A DNA stretch of 64,000 bases from Streptomyces goshikiensis (GTDB lineage Bacteria; Actinomycetota; Actinomycetes; Streptomycetales; Streptomycetaceae), in assembly GCF_014650555.1 (NCBI RefSeq), contig NZ_BMVE01000007.1, positions 1-64,000 on the forward strand. The letters are read 5' to 3'. Under the pieces are notes generated by a model. That model worked only from the letters and a program-made list of their open reading frames with translations, was not told the DNA's origin and made no database searches. The position numbers and the translations under genes were made by a program. Numbering within the stretch: position 1 is the stretch's first letter; the number at the start of each line of letters is the position of its first letter. Below, piece by piece: positions 7,522 through 16,226 of the stretch.

Positions 7522-8754
7522 ATGAGTACGGCAACTCGCAAATCCCCCCTGACCGACTGGACCCTCGTGGTCCCCGTGGTGGCGCTCGTGGCGCTCGTCT
7601 TCAGCTGGGGACGCGACCTGCCCTCAGGTGTGGTGGCGCTGGTCGCCCTCTGCCTCGGTGGCGCGGTGCTGGCGGCCGTCCACCACGCCGAGGTCGTCGC
7701 CCACCGGGTCGGCGAACCCTTCGGCTCCCTCGTCCTCGCCGTCGCCGTCACGGTCATCGAAGTGGCCCTCATCGTCACCCTGATGGCCGACGGCGGCCCC
7801 AAGACCGCCTCGCTCGCCCGTGACACCGTCTTCGCCGCCGTCATGATCACCTGCAACGGCATCGTCGGTCTGTCCCTGCTCGTCGGCGCCCTGCGCACCC
7901 GGGTCGCCGTCTTCAACGCGGAGGGCTCCGGCGCGGCCCTCGCCACCGTGGCGACCCTCGCCGTACTCAGCCTCGTGCTGCCCACCTTCACCACCAGCAA
8001 GCCCGGCCCCGAGTTCTCCACCGCTCAGCTCGCCTTCGCGGCCGTGGCCTCGCTCTCCCTGTACGGGGTGTTCATCGCCGTCCAGACCGTCCGCCACCGG
8101 GACTACTTCCTGCCCGTGGACACCGGCGCGGGCCGCAGCCGCCCGGCCGGGGCCGCGTCCCCGTCGGAAGCGGCGACCGCGATGGCCTCGGCGTCGGCGT
8201 TGGCCTCCGCGTCGGCGTTGGCCTCGGCGTCGGCGGGGGGCGGCGCCGGCCGGGAGGCCCCGGCTCCCGCGGACGAGGACCACGCCGAGCCGCCCTCCGT
8301 CCGCGACGCCCTGATCAGCCTCGGGCTGCTGCTCGTCGCGCTCGTCGCGGTGGTCGGCGATGCCAAGGCCGTCTCGCCCACCATCGAGTCCGGCGTCGAG
8401 AGCGCGGGCCTGCCCAACGCCGTCGTCGGTGTGATCATCGCCCTGCTGGTGCTGGCCCCCGAGACCCTGGCCGCCGTCCGCGCCGCCCGCCGCGACCGCG
8501 TCCAGACCAGCCTCAACCTGGCCTACGGCTCCGCCATCGCCAGCATCGGCCTGACCATCCCGGCCATCGCGCTCGCCTCCATCTGGCTCTCCGGCCCGCT
8601 GCTGCTCGGCCTCGGCCCGATCCACATGGTGCTGCTGGCGCTGACCATCGTGGTCAGCGCCCTCACCATCGTCCCGGGCCGCGCCACCCTGCTCCAGGCC
8701 GGAGTCCACCTCGTCCTGCTGGCCGCCTACCTCTTCCTCGCCGTCAGCCCTTGA
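7522..8754 (+). CDS. chaA: calcium/proton antiporter, ChaA/CaCA family
   Basis: 410 aa from ATG 7522; a longer frame to 7438 lacks family similarity. It has about eleven hydrophobic segments in two inverted halves. The first ion-binding repeat is seen as AVTVIEVALIVTLM (about residue 75) and the second as LVLAPETLAAVRAARRDRVQTSLNLAYGSAIASIGLTIPAIA, each with its conserved Glu and polar helix. Between the halves is a cytosolic loop with an Ala/Ser/Leu repeat (three copies of about ASASAL) and an acidic PADEDHAEP stretch. Members exchange Ca2+ or Na+/K+ for H+ across the plasma membrane. Monocistronic; a hairpin follows at 8764. Confidence 0.9.
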   Translation: MSTATRKSPLTDWTLVVPVVALVALVFSWGRDLPSGVVALVALCLGGAVLAAVHHAEVVAHRVGEPFGSLVLAVAVTVIEVALIVTLMADGGPKTASLARDTVFAAVMITCNGIVGLSLLVGALRTRVAVFNAEGSGAALATVATLAVLSLVLPTFTTSKPGPEFSTAQLAFAAVASLSLYGVFIAVQTVRHRDYFLPVDTGAGRSRPAGAASPSEAATAMASASALASASALASASAGGGAGREAPAPADEDHAEPPSVRDALISLGLLLVALVAVVGDAKAVSPTIESGVESAGLPNAVVGVIIALLVLAPETLAAVRAARRDRVQTSLNLAYGSAIASIGLTIPAIALASIWLSGPLLLGLGPIHMVLLALTIVVSALTIVPGRATLLQAGVHLVLLAAYLFLAVSP

Positions 8755-8763
8755 GCACCCGGC

Positions 8764-8784
8764 GGGGCGGGAGCGCTCCGCCCC
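8764..8784. terminator. bidirectional hairpin between convergent genes
   Basis: Arms GGGGCGG (8764-8770) and CCGCCCC (8778-8784) enclose 7 bases, in the 56-base gap between chaA and the convergent acylase gene. Confidence 0.6.
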
Positions 8785-8810
8785 GGCCCCGCCGGCCGGC
8801 GTCAGTGGCG

Positions 8811-11282
8811 TCAGCGGCGTTCGCGCGGCCAGAGCACCTTCAGCTTCGGCGAGGTGAGGATGTCCCGCTCGCAGAACCGCGCCTTCACCCAGCGCTCCTG
8901 CGAGAACAGCCGCGTCTGGTCCGCGTAGTAGGGCGAGTTCGGGTTCGCCGACTGGCTGTACGTGAGCAGCGTGCGCGCCACCGGGCAGGGCCCGCCGTCC
9001 CAGCCGACCGCCTGGATGTGGCTGGAGCCGTGCACGACCTCCGGGTAGCCGCCCGCCGCCGCGTCCCAGGGGGCCTCGATCTTGTTCCAGACGCCGAGCG
9101 CCTCCGTGCCGCCGCCCACCGGCAGCCTGACGCCGCCGCGCACCACGAACTGGTGCTCCCCCAGCGGAGCGTCCAGCGCGATCCCGGCCGCCTTCAGCTC
9201 GGCGACCGTGTCCGCGAGGGCCCGCCCGACGCCGGGCGCCGCCTGGTTGAGCGTACGGGGCGTCCGTACCGGATCGGCCGCGGAGAACGGCACCAGCCAC
9301 AGGTCCTTGGCCGGGGTGCCCGCCGTGAGCCTGCGCCAGAACCGGTCGAAGAGCAGCGCGCCCCGGCTGGCGGAGTCCGCCGTACGGTCCCAGGCCGCCA
9401 GCACGCCGCAGGCCGCGGAGACGTCCACCGCGGTCCCGTCCGTCCCGGTCGCCCTGCCGCCCGGCAGGGCCGCGCAGGCCTTCGCCGCGTCCGCCGCGGC
9501 GAGATCGCCCGCCGGGACCCGGTTCGCGTACTGCTGCGCCTGCAGGTCGGCCACCGTCAGCCGGCCCTTCGTGGCCATCGCCGCCACGTCCTCGACAGCC
9601 CCGCGGGTGCGCAGCGAGCGCGGGGTGGCGACCGTGCCCCAGATCCGCTCGTACCCCGTCAGCGGCCGGTCGGCGTTGGCCAGCCAGGCGCTGTCGTTGC
9701 TGTTCTCGGCGTACGGGGCGTTCAGCAGCGTCGGCGCCCGGCCCGGCCCGAACACGCCCGGCTGCGCCGCGTCCGGGTCCGAGCCGAGCGCGCAGTCAGC
9801 GCGTGACCCGTCGAGCACCGCGAGCCCAGAGGAGGGGTACGTGGCCCTGCCGAGCGGGGTCGAACAGCGGGCGGCGAGCTCGTCGGTGATCCGGGGGAGC
9901 ACCTGGGTCTGGGTGAACAGCGTGCCGCCCGCCGAGTCGGCGGCGACGGTGTTGACCCAGGGCAGGCCCTGGGTGCGCTTCAGGGCGGCCTGGACGCCGG
10001 CCACCGAGCGGGCCTTGCCCAGGGCCAGGGCGGTGTCGGAGCCGCGCAGGTTCGCGGCGTTCGGGTCGTTCAGCGCGTACGCCGTGCCGGTTGTCCAGGG
10101 CAGCGGCAGGCCCGTACCGAGGCCGGTGATGACGGGCCCGTAGCGGGTCCACCACTGGGTGCGGGTGACCGGAGCCCCGCCCGCCACCTGGACGCTGACG
10201 TTCCGCTCGATCATCTTCTCGGACTTCCCGTCGACCAGGTACGCCGTCGGGTCGGCCGGGTCCAGGGTGAGCTGGTGGAGGTTGACGGGGGTGCCGGTGG
10301 CGACCGTGTGGCTCCAGGCGGCCTTCTCGTTGAAGCCGATGTTCACCACCACCGTGCCGAGCAGCGAGCCGCCCGACACGTTCAGCTCGCCCGGGATGGT
10401 CTGCTGCGACTGCCAGAACCGGCGTCCGCCCTGCCAGGGGTAGTGCGGGTTGCCCAGGAGCAGGCCGCCGCCGGACGCCGTGGTGGACCCGGCGAAGGCG
10501 ACCGCGTTGGAGCCCATGTCGTACCGGGTGCTGTCGAAGAAGGCCTTGGCGGCCTCGGCCGCGGTCGCCGGGTCCGGTGCGGGCTGCGCCTGCGGCTGCG
10601 GCTGCGGCGCGGTCTGTGGGCTTGCTCCGGCGGTCCGGGCCGGCGGCTGCGCCGCGGTGATCCCGTCGACCCCGCGCCCCTGGCCGCCGAGCACGGAGAC
10701 CGCGAAGCCGCGCGCGGCCACGTCGGTGGCGCTGACCGGGCGCACCCAGCCGGCGCCCTTGCAGGCCGGGTCGGTGATCCTGTTCTGGGTCAGCCACGCG
10801 TTGTAGCCCGCGGCCCAGCCGCGCATCAGCTCCCTGAGGTCCTTGCTCGGCCCGGCCGGGGCGGGCGTGGCCAGCAGTTTCTCGACCGTCCCGGACTCCC
10901 GTACGCCCTTGAAGTACAGATCGCTGGAGAGGTTCTTCGTCGCCGAGGAGAGCGAGAGGTCGGGAGCCGCGTCGGCGCCGAACCAGCGGGAGCGCTCACC
11001 GGCCACGGTCACGAACCCGTCGGCGAGGACACAGACCTGATCGGCCGCCTGGGCCCAGCCGGTGCCGAATCCGAGGTGCGCGTAGTCCTTCGCCAGAATG
11101 TGCGGAATGCCGTTCTCCGTGTACCGGATGACGGCGGAGAGTCCGCCTCCGGACGGGCCGCTGTCCGCTGCGTCCGGCGCCGGAGCGGCGGTCGCCGCCT
11201 GCGGCAGCGCGGCCGCGGCGGCCAGCAGCGCGGCGCCGGTGAGCGCGACGCGACGGAGGAGCGGGCGGGTGCGGAATTGCAA
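8811..11282 (-). CDS. secreted penicillin acylase family enzyme (acyl-homoserine lactone/lipopeptide acylase type)
   Basis: 823 aa. A TTG start at 11282 is preferred because GGGAGG sits four bases upstream and it yields a clean signal peptide (RRVALTGAALLAAAAALPQAATAAP). This is an Ntn hydrolase made as a single precursor: alpha part to about residue 212, a Pro/Gln-rich spacer (213-240), then autocleavage at G257-S258, where Ser258 begins the beta chain and is the nucleophile (DMGSNAVAF). The oxyanion and Asn residues expected in the beta chain are plausible (GNPHYPW, ENSNDSAW). The closest well-known actinobacterial relatives are Streptomyces AhlM and aculeacin A acylase, which remove fatty acyl chains from homoserine lactones or lipopeptides; substrate choice is inference. 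Monocistronic. Confidence 0.88.
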   Translation of the reverse strand: MQFRTRPLLRRVALTGAALLAAAAALPQAATAAPAPDAADSGPSGGGLSAVIRYTENGIPHILAKDYAHLGFGTGWAQAADQVCVLADGFVTVAGERSRWFGADAAPDLSLSSATKNLSSDLYFKGVRESGTVEKLLATPAPAGPSKDLRELMRGWAAGYNAWLTQNRITDPACKGAGWVRPVSATDVAARGFAVSVLGGQGRGVDGITAAQPPARTAGASPQTAPQPQPQAQPAPDPATAAEAAKAFFDSTRYDMGSNAVAFAGSTTASGGGLLLGNPHYPWQGGRRFWQSQQTIPGELNVSGGSLLGTVVVNIGFNEKAAWSHTVATGTPVNLHQLTLDPADPTAYLVDGKSEKMIERNVSVQVAGGAPVTRTQWWTRYGPVITGLGTGLPLPWTTGTAYALNDPNAANLRGSDTALALGKARSVAGVQAALKRTQGLPWVNTVAADSAGGTLFTQTQVLPRITDELAARCSTPLGRATYPSSGLAVLDGSRADCALGSDPDAAQPGVFGPGRAPTLLNAPYAENSNDSAWLANADRPLTGYERIWGTVATPRSLRTRGAVEDVAAMATKGRLTVADLQAQQYANRVPAGDLAAADAAKACAALPGGRATGTDGTAVDVSAACGVLAAWDRTADSASRGALLFDRFWRRLTAGTPAKDLWLVPFSAADPVRTPRTLNQAAPGVGRALADTVAELKAAGIALDAPLGEHQFVVRGGVRLPVGGGTEALGVWNKIEAPWDAAAGGYPEVVHGSSHIQAVGWDGGPCPVARTLLTYSQSANPNSPYYADQTRLFSQERWVKARFCERDILTSPKLKVLWPRERR

Positions 11283-11462
11283 CGTACCTCCCAAGTAGCC
11301 TGCGGTTGGGCGAGGTTGCCCGTGAGACGGGCCGTGCTTCCGTGCCTCCACACTCATGCAGGCGACCCGATGATCTGTCAACATGCCGCTTGGTATGCCC
11401 CCGGGAATCGCGAACGGCCCCGGTCATTGACCCTGGGCGGGGCGGGAGACGAGGATCGCCCC

Positions 11463-12980
11463 ATGACGGCAGCCCGGGCAGTGCGGCACAACACGGTCGA
11501 CGGACTGGTACGGGACACCGCGCGGCGGGTCCCCGATCGCACGGCCCTGCGCTACCGCGAGCGGAGCTGGACCTACGCGGAGCTCGACGCGGCGGTCTCC
11601 ACCGGCGCCGCCGTCCTGCGGGAGCGGTACGGGCTGGCGCACGGGGACCGGGTCGCCACCTTCGCCCACAACTCCGACGCCTACCTGCTGGCCTTCCTCG
11701 CCTGCGCCCGGGCCGGGCTCACGCACGTCCCGGTCAACCAGAACCTCACCGGCGAGGACCTCGCGCACATCCTGGACGACTGCGCGAGCGCCCTGGTCCT
11801 CGCGGATCCGGACCTGGCGCCCCGGGTGCCCGGCGGGCGTCCCGTACGGCCGCTGCGCGACGCGCCCGGCTCCTTCCTGGACGAGCTCGCCGAGCCCCGG
11901 GACTTCACGCCCGACCGGGACGCCTACGGGGTGGTGCAGCTGCTCTACACCTCCGGCACCACGGCCGCGCCCAAGGGCGCGATGATGACCCACGAGGCGC
12001 TGGCGCACGAGTACGAGAGCGCGATCGAGGCGCTGGACCTGGCCGAGGGGGACCGGCCGGTGCACTCGCTGCCGCTCTACCACTCGGCGCAGACGCACGT
12101 GTTCCTGCTGCCGTACCTGGCGGTGGGCGCCGAGAACACCGTCCTGGACGCGCCGGTCGCCGAGGAGATCTTCGACCTGGTGGAGGCGGGCCGGGCCGAC
12201 AGCCTGTTCGCGCCCCCGACGGTGTGGATCGGGCTCGCGGGCCACCCCGACTTCGAGCGGCGCGATCTGGGCGCGCTGCGCAAGGCCTATTACGGGGCCT
12301 CGATCATGCCGGTGCCGGTCCTGGAGCGGCTGCGGGCCCGGCTGCCCGGGCTGGGCTTCTACAACTGCTTCGGCCAGAGCGAGATCGGGCCGCTGGCCAC
12401 CGTGCTCGGGCCGGACGAGCACGAGGGGCGGATGGAGTCCTGCGGGCGGCCGGTACGGCACGTCGAGGCGAGGGTCGTCGGCGAGGACGGGGCGGAGGTG
12501 CCCGACGGCACGGCGGGGGAGGTGGTCTACCGGTCGCCGCAGCTCTGCCTGGGCTACTGGAACGACCCGGAGGCGACGAAGAAGGCCTTCCGGGACGGCT
12601 GGTTCCGCTCCGGGGACCTCGCGGTGCGGGACGCGCAGGGCTACTTCACGGTGGTGGACCGGGTGAAGGACGTCATCAACTCGGGCGGTGTGCTGGTCGC
12701 CTCCCGGCAGGTCGAGGACGCGCTGTACACCCACCCGGGGGTGGCCGAGGCGGCGGTGGTGGGCCTGCCCGACGAGAGGTGGATCGAGGCCGTCACGGCG
12801 GTGGTGGTGCCGCGCGGCGAGGTGACGGAGGCGGAGCTGCTGGCCTACGCCCGGGAAAAGCTGGCCCACTTCAAGGCCCCGAAGCGGGTCCTGTTCGTGG
12901 ACGCCCTGCCGCGCAACGCCAGCGGGAAGATCCTCAAGCGGGAACTCCGGACCCGGTTCGGCGGGCCGAGCGACCACTGA
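11463..12980 (+). CDS. long-chain acyl-CoA synthetase (ANL family)
   Basis: 505 aa from ATG 11463, with GAGACGAGG upstream. Motifs: the P-loop YTSGTTAAPKGAMMTH (about residue 160), YNCFGQSEIGPLATVLGP (adenine site), the acidic SGDLAVRD, the hinge VDRVKDVINSGGVLVASRQVED, and the terminal Lys motif PRNASGKILKREL. The enzyme activates fatty or aryl acids to CoA thioesters in the cytosol. It diverges from the secreted acylase across 180 bases, so the acid released outside by that enzyme could feed this ligase; this is inference from proximity only. It does not carry the TCTGA-N7-TCAGA palindrome. A hairpin follows directly at 12982. Confidence 0.9.
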   Translation: MTAARAVRHNTVDGLVRDTARRVPDRTALRYRERSWTYAELDAAVSTGAAVLRERYGLAHGDRVATFAHNSDAYLLAFLACARAGLTHVPVNQNLTGEDLAHILDDCASALVLADPDLAPRVPGGRPVRPLRDAPGSFLDELAEPRDFTPDRDAYGVVQLLYTSGTTAAPKGAMMTHEALAHEYESAIEALDLAEGDRPVHSLPLYHSAQTHVFLLPYLAVGAENTVLDAPVAEEIFDLVEAGRADSLFAPPTVWIGLAGHPDFERRDLGALRKAYYGASIMPVPVLERLRARLPGLGFYNCFGQSEIGPLATVLGPDEHEGRMESCGRPVRHVEARVVGEDGAEVPDGTAGEVVYRSPQLCLGYWNDPEATKKAFRDGWFRSGDLAVRDAQGYFTVVDRVKDVINSGGVLVASRQVEDALYTHPGVAEAAVVGLPDERWIEAVTAVVVPRGEVTEAELLAYAREKLAHFKAPKRVLFVDALPRNASGKILKRELRTRFGGPSDH

Positions 12981-12981
12981 G

Positions 12982-13014
12982 GCCGGCCTGCCCGGGGCCC
13001 GGGCAGGGGCCGGC
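12982..13014. terminator. hairpin between convergent ligase and BrkB genes
   Basis: Outer GCCGGC arms and a perfect inner CTGCCCG/CGGGCAG stem fill the 33-base gap between the two stop codons. No U-tract is seen. Confidence 0.65.
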
Positions 13015-13859
13015 TACTCCGGCAGCAGGCCGTCCCGTCTGAGGCGGCCCAGGGTGAGGTGCTCGTGGACCAGCCGGCCGACGAGTGCCCCGCCGTACGT
13101 GACGAAGCCGACGCCGACCAGCCAGGACTGGACGACCAGCAGGGTGCCGAACTGGCCGTACGTCACGGCGTTGGAGGCGATCAGCGGGGAGAACACCAGC
13201 TGGGAGAAGAGCCGCAGACCGAGCAGGCCGACGCTGGTCGCCACCGCCCCCGGGAGCAGCGCGCGCCAGCGGACGCGGCCGCCGAGCAGCAGCCGCTGGG
13301 AGCCCCAGAAGAAGAGGCAGGTGCCGAGGAGGTCGCCCGTGGTGCCGAGGGCCGTGCCGACCGCGTCGTTCGACGGCGCCGGGATCTCCACCAGCAGCCC
13401 GAGGTAGCAGACCAGCAGCGCGAGCCAGACGACGTGCCGCCACATGGTGTGCCAGCGGGCGGTCGGCAGGTCCCAGACCTTCTCGTACCCGGTCTGCACC
13501 GCCGAGCCGAAGGTCAGGCCGAAGACGGCGAGGGCGGCGAGACCGAAGGCGGTGGTGCGCTCCAGCGCCTGGTCCGCCTCGCCGAACAGCATCTCGACGC
13601 GCGCCCGCGAGGCCTCGCTGACCCCCAGCGCCTGGCCGAGCCAGCGGCCGAAGCCGGAGCCGGAGCCGGGGGCGGCGGCCGCGACGACCACGAGCAGCGG
13701 GACGAGGGTGAGGAACCCGAGAGCGGCGAAGCCCATCGCCCGGTGCATCAGCTCCATCTCACGCCCCCGGCTCCAGGCCAGCCCGGCGGGGGAGGCCTGG
13801 AACCGGTCGTACAGCGTCCGGGGCTTCGGGGTCACGCGCACTGGCCTACCCGGGAGCAC
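13014..13859 (-). CDS. YihY/BrkB (YhjD-like) family inner-membrane protein
   Basis: About 281 aa with six hydrophobic segments: FAALGFLTLVPLLVVVAAAA, the TAFGLAALAVFGLTFG region, VVWLALLVCYLGLLVE, a LLPGAVATSVGLLGLRLFS stretch, FGTLLVVQSWLVGVGFVTYGGA and others. Family hallmarks: an N-terminal RGREMELMHRAMGFAALGFL and a TYEKVWDLPTARW-like VQTGYEKVWDLP between helices. Function is not settled in bacteria (E. coli YhjD has been linked to lipid export; the name RNase BN is obsolete). The start is uncertain: GTG 13859 opens the frame, but GTG 13841 or 13835, just after GGTAGG, may be used instead. Convergent with the upstream ligase. Confidence 0.85.
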   Translation of the reverse strand: MLPGRPVRVTPKPRTLYDRFQASPAGLAWSRGREMELMHRAMGFAALGFLTLVPLLVVVAAAAPGSGSGFGRWLGQALGVSEASRARVEMLFGEADQALERTTAFGLAALAVFGLTFGSAVQTGYEKVWDLPTARWHTMWRHVVWLALLVCYLGLLVEIPAPSNDAVGTALGTTGDLLGTCLFFWGSQRLLLGGRVRWRALLPGAVATSVGLLGLRLFSQLVFSPLIASNAVTYGQFGTLLVVQSWLVGVGFVTYGGALVGRLVHEHLTLGRLRRDGLLPE

Positions 13860-13929
13860 CCCGCACGCCCCGGCGGACCCGGGGTAACAGGCCCGAAGGG
13901 GTGGATTTCCGGCGCCCGCGCGGGGGAAC

Positions 13930-15240
13930 TCAGCCGACCCGGGGGGTTTCCCGGAGGTCCACGAGCCGCTTGATCTTGCCGACGGAGCGTTCCAGGGTCT
14001 CCGGCGGGACGACCTCGACGGCGACGGAGACTCCGATGCCCTCCTTGACGGCGCGGACCACGGCCGCCGCCGCTGCCTCCCGCTGCCCCGCGTCGGCCTC
14101 GCGGCGGGCCTCCACCCGGACCGTCAGGGCGTCCATCCTGCCCTCCCGGGTCAACCGCAGCTGGAAGTGCGGGGCCAGACCGGGCGTGCGCAGGAGGACC
14201 TCCTCGATCTGCGTCGGGTACAGGTTCACCCCCCGCAGGATGATCATGTCGTCGCTGCGGCCCGTGATCTTCTCCATCCGGCGGAAGGCCGGGCGCGCCG
14301 TGCCGGGCAGCAGACGGGTCAGGTCACGGGTGCGGTAGCGGATGACCGGCATGGCCTCCTTGGTGAGCGAGGTGAACACCAGCTCCCCGGGCTCGCCCTC
14401 AGGCACCACCGCGCCGGTGAAGGGATCGACCACCTCCGGGTAGAAGTGGTCCTCCCAGATGTGCAGACCGTCCTTGGTCTCCACGCACTCCTGCGCCACG
14501 CCCGGGCCCATCACCTCGGAGAGGCCGTAGATGTCCACGGCGTCGATGTCGAGCCGCTCCTCGATCTCGCGGCGCATCTCCTCGGTCCACGGCTCGGCGC
14601 CGAAGATCCCCGTCCGCAGGGAGGTGGCCCTCGGGTCGATTCCCTGGCGCTCCATCTCGTCCAGCAAGGTGAGCATGTAGGACGGGGTCACCATGATGAC
14701 CTCCGGCCGGAAGTCCTGGATCAGCCGGACCTGGCGGTCCGTCATGCCGCCGGAGGCCGGCACCACCGTACAGCCGAGGCGCTCCGCGCCGTAGTGCGCG
14801 CCGAGGCCGCCGGTGAACAGGCCGTACCCGTACGCGATGTGCACGATCTGGCCCGCTCTGCCGCCCGCCGCCCGGATGGAGCGGGCCACGACATCCGCCC
14901 AGGTGGACAGATCCCCGTCGGTATAGCCGACCACGGTGGGGCGGCCCGTCGTGCCGCTGGAGGCGTGGATCCGGCGCACCTCGGAGCGGGGCACGGCGAA
15001 CATCCCGAAGGGGTACTGGTCGCGCAGATCGCCCTTGGTGGTGAAGGGGAAGAGGGAGAGATCGGCCAGGGAATGGCAGTCGTCGGGATGCACGCCCGCC
15101 TTGTCGAAGGCCTGCCGGTAGAAGGGCACCCGCTCGTACGCGCGCAGCAGCGTGGCGCGCAGCCGCTTGAGCTGGAGGGCGGCCAGCTCGTCGCCGCTCA
15201 GCCGCTCGCTCCCGTCCTGGACATCCGCGTACGCCGTCAT
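13930..15240 (-). CDS. paaK: phenylacetate-CoA ligase
   Basis: 436 aa from ATG 15240, with GAGG seven bases upstream; the longer frame to 15276 has no ribosome site. Length and motifs fit PaaK: the N-terminal YERVPFYRQAFDKAGVHP, the P-loop HASSGTTGRPTVVGYT (about residue 92), IYGLSEVMGPGVAQEC and GRSDDMIILRGVNLYPTQIEE, and the PaaK C-terminal ferredoxin-like domain ending SVGKIKRLVDLR. It converts phenylacetate plus ATP and CoA to phenylacetyl-CoA. No paaABCDE epoxidase genes are in the window, so it is detached from the main pathway. A TetR-type palindrome (15268-15281) lies 28 bases upstream. Confidence 0.93.
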   Translation of the reverse strand: MTAYADVQDGSERLSGDELAALQLKRLRATLLRAYERVPFYRQAFDKAGVHPDDCHSLADLSLFPFTTKGDLRDQYPFGMFAVPRSEVRRIHASSGTTGRPTVVGYTDGDLSTWADVVARSIRAAGGRAGQIVHIAYGYGLFTGGLGAHYGAERLGCTVVPASGGMTDRQVRLIQDFRPEVIMVTPSYMLTLLDEMERQGIDPRATSLRTGIFGAEPWTEEMRREIEERLDIDAVDIYGLSEVMGPGVAQECVETKDGLHIWEDHFYPEVVDPFTGAVVPEGEPGELVFTSLTKEAMPVIRYRTRDLTRLLPGTARPAFRRMEKITGRSDDMIILRGVNLYPTQIEEVLLRTPGLAPHFQLRLTREGRMDALTVRVEARREADAGQREAAAAAVVRAVKEGIGVSVAVEVVPPETLERSVGKIKRLVDLRETPRVG

Positions 15241-15267
15241 GCCGTCACCTCGCCTTTGAGTCAACCG

Positions 15268-15281
15268 ACCGATCATTCGGT
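15268..15281. promoter_or_regulatory. TetR-type palindrome upstream of paaK
   Basis: ACCGA-TCAT-TCGGT is a 14-base inverted repeat starting 28 bases before the paaK ATG, the usual place for a repressor site. The half-site ACCGNNC resembles TetR-family operators controlling paa genes in actinobacteria (PaaR), as far as I recall; that match is not verified. Confidence 0.5.
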
Positions 15282-15312
15282 AGCCTGCCGGACGCCGACG
15301 GCTAAATCAATG

Positions 15313-15324
15313 ACTCGAACGAGT
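15313..15324. promoter_or_regulatory. ACTCG-AA-CGAGT palindrome upstream of alpha/beta hydrolase
   Basis: A perfect 12-base inverted repeat in a locally AT-rich stretch, 23 bases before the hydrolase ATG at 15347. It differs from the paaK-side palindrome, so the two divergent genes may answer to different regulators. Confidence 0.4.
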
Positions 15325-15346
15325 GATCGCATGATGGGATGGCCCC

Positions 15347-16201
15347 ATGCCGATCTTCGACACCTACGACGGAACCGCGCTCGCCTACCACGTCCGGGGC
15401 GAGGGCGAGCCGCTCGTCTGCCTCCCGGGCGGCCCCATGCGGGCCTCCGCCTACCTGGGCGACCTCGGCGGGCTGACCGCCGGCCGCACGCTGATCCTCC
15501 TCGACGCGCGCGGCACGGGCGGCTCGGCGGTCCCGGCGGACACCTCCACGTACCGCGTCGACCGCCAGGTCGCCGACGTCGAGGCGCTCCGCCTCCACCT
15601 CGGCCTGGAGCGCATGGACCTGCTGGTCCACTCGGCCAGCGGCAACCTCGGCCTGCTGTACGCGGCGGCGCACCCCGAGCGGGTGCGCCGCCTGGTCCTG
15701 CTGACCCCGACCAGCTGGGCCGTGGACCTCGAATCGACCCCGGAGCGGAGCCTGGAGGTGGTCCGGTCGCGGTCGGGCGCCGAGCCCTACGACTCCGCGA
15801 TCGCCGCCTACGAGCGGATGCTGGCGGCCGACGGCGCGCCCTCCCCGCAGGACCGGCGCGAGGCGATGGTGCTCGCGTACGGGCGCTGGGACGAGCGGGC
15901 GCGCGCCCACCGCGACGCGAGCGACGGCGAGCGCAACGCGGCGGCGGCCGCCCTCTACGCCGGCCCCGGAGCCTTCGACCCGCCCGCCACCCGGGCCGCG
16001 CTGCGCCTCTTCGGCGGCGAGGCGCTGGTGCTGGCCGGGGAACTGGACGGCTACCCCGCCCCCGGCCTCGCCGCCGAGCTCGCGGAGCTCTTCGTGCGGG
16101 GTACCGCCGAGATCCAGACAGGCGCCGGGCACTTCCCCTGGCTGGACGACGCCGAGTGGTTCGCGGCCCGCGTGGAACGCTTCCTGGCCACCGGCGCCTG
16201 A
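15347..16201 (+). CDS. alpha/beta hydrolase, proline iminopeptidase-like
   Basis: 284 aa from ATG 15347 with GGGATGG upstream. Alpha/beta-hydrolase elements: an oxyanion segment VCLPGGPMRAS (about residue 26), LDARGTGGS, a nucleophile elbow LLVHSASGN (about residue 98), the acid in LAGELDGYP and the His in GAGHFPWLDD. The elbow reads V-H-S-A-S rather than the standard G-x-S-x-G, so the first Gly is replaced, as in some family members. The LPGGPxxxxxYL pattern is typical of prolyl aminopeptidase and related hydrolases. Substrate unknown. It diverges from paaK and is convergent with the FadD19-like ligase (26 bases between stops). Confidence 0.85.
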   Translation: MPIFDTYDGTALAYHVRGEGEPLVCLPGGPMRASAYLGDLGGLTAGRTLILLDARGTGGSAVPADTSTYRVDRQVADVEALRLHLGLERMDLLVHSASGNLGLLYAAAHPERVRRLVLLTPTSWAVDLESTPERSLEVVRSRSGAEPYDSAIAAYERMLAADGAPSPQDRREAMVLAYGRWDERARAHRDASDGERNAAAAALYAGPGAFDPPATRAALRLFGGEALVLAGELDGYPAPGLAAELAELFVRGTAEIQTGAGHFPWLDDAEWFAARVERFLATGA

Positions 16202-16226
16202 ACCGCACGGGCCCCCGGCGGGGCGG

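Noticed and set aside
13930..16201. A full phenylacetate degradation cluster
   Set aside because: Only paaK is present; no paaABCDE, paaG, paaZ or paaI genes are near.
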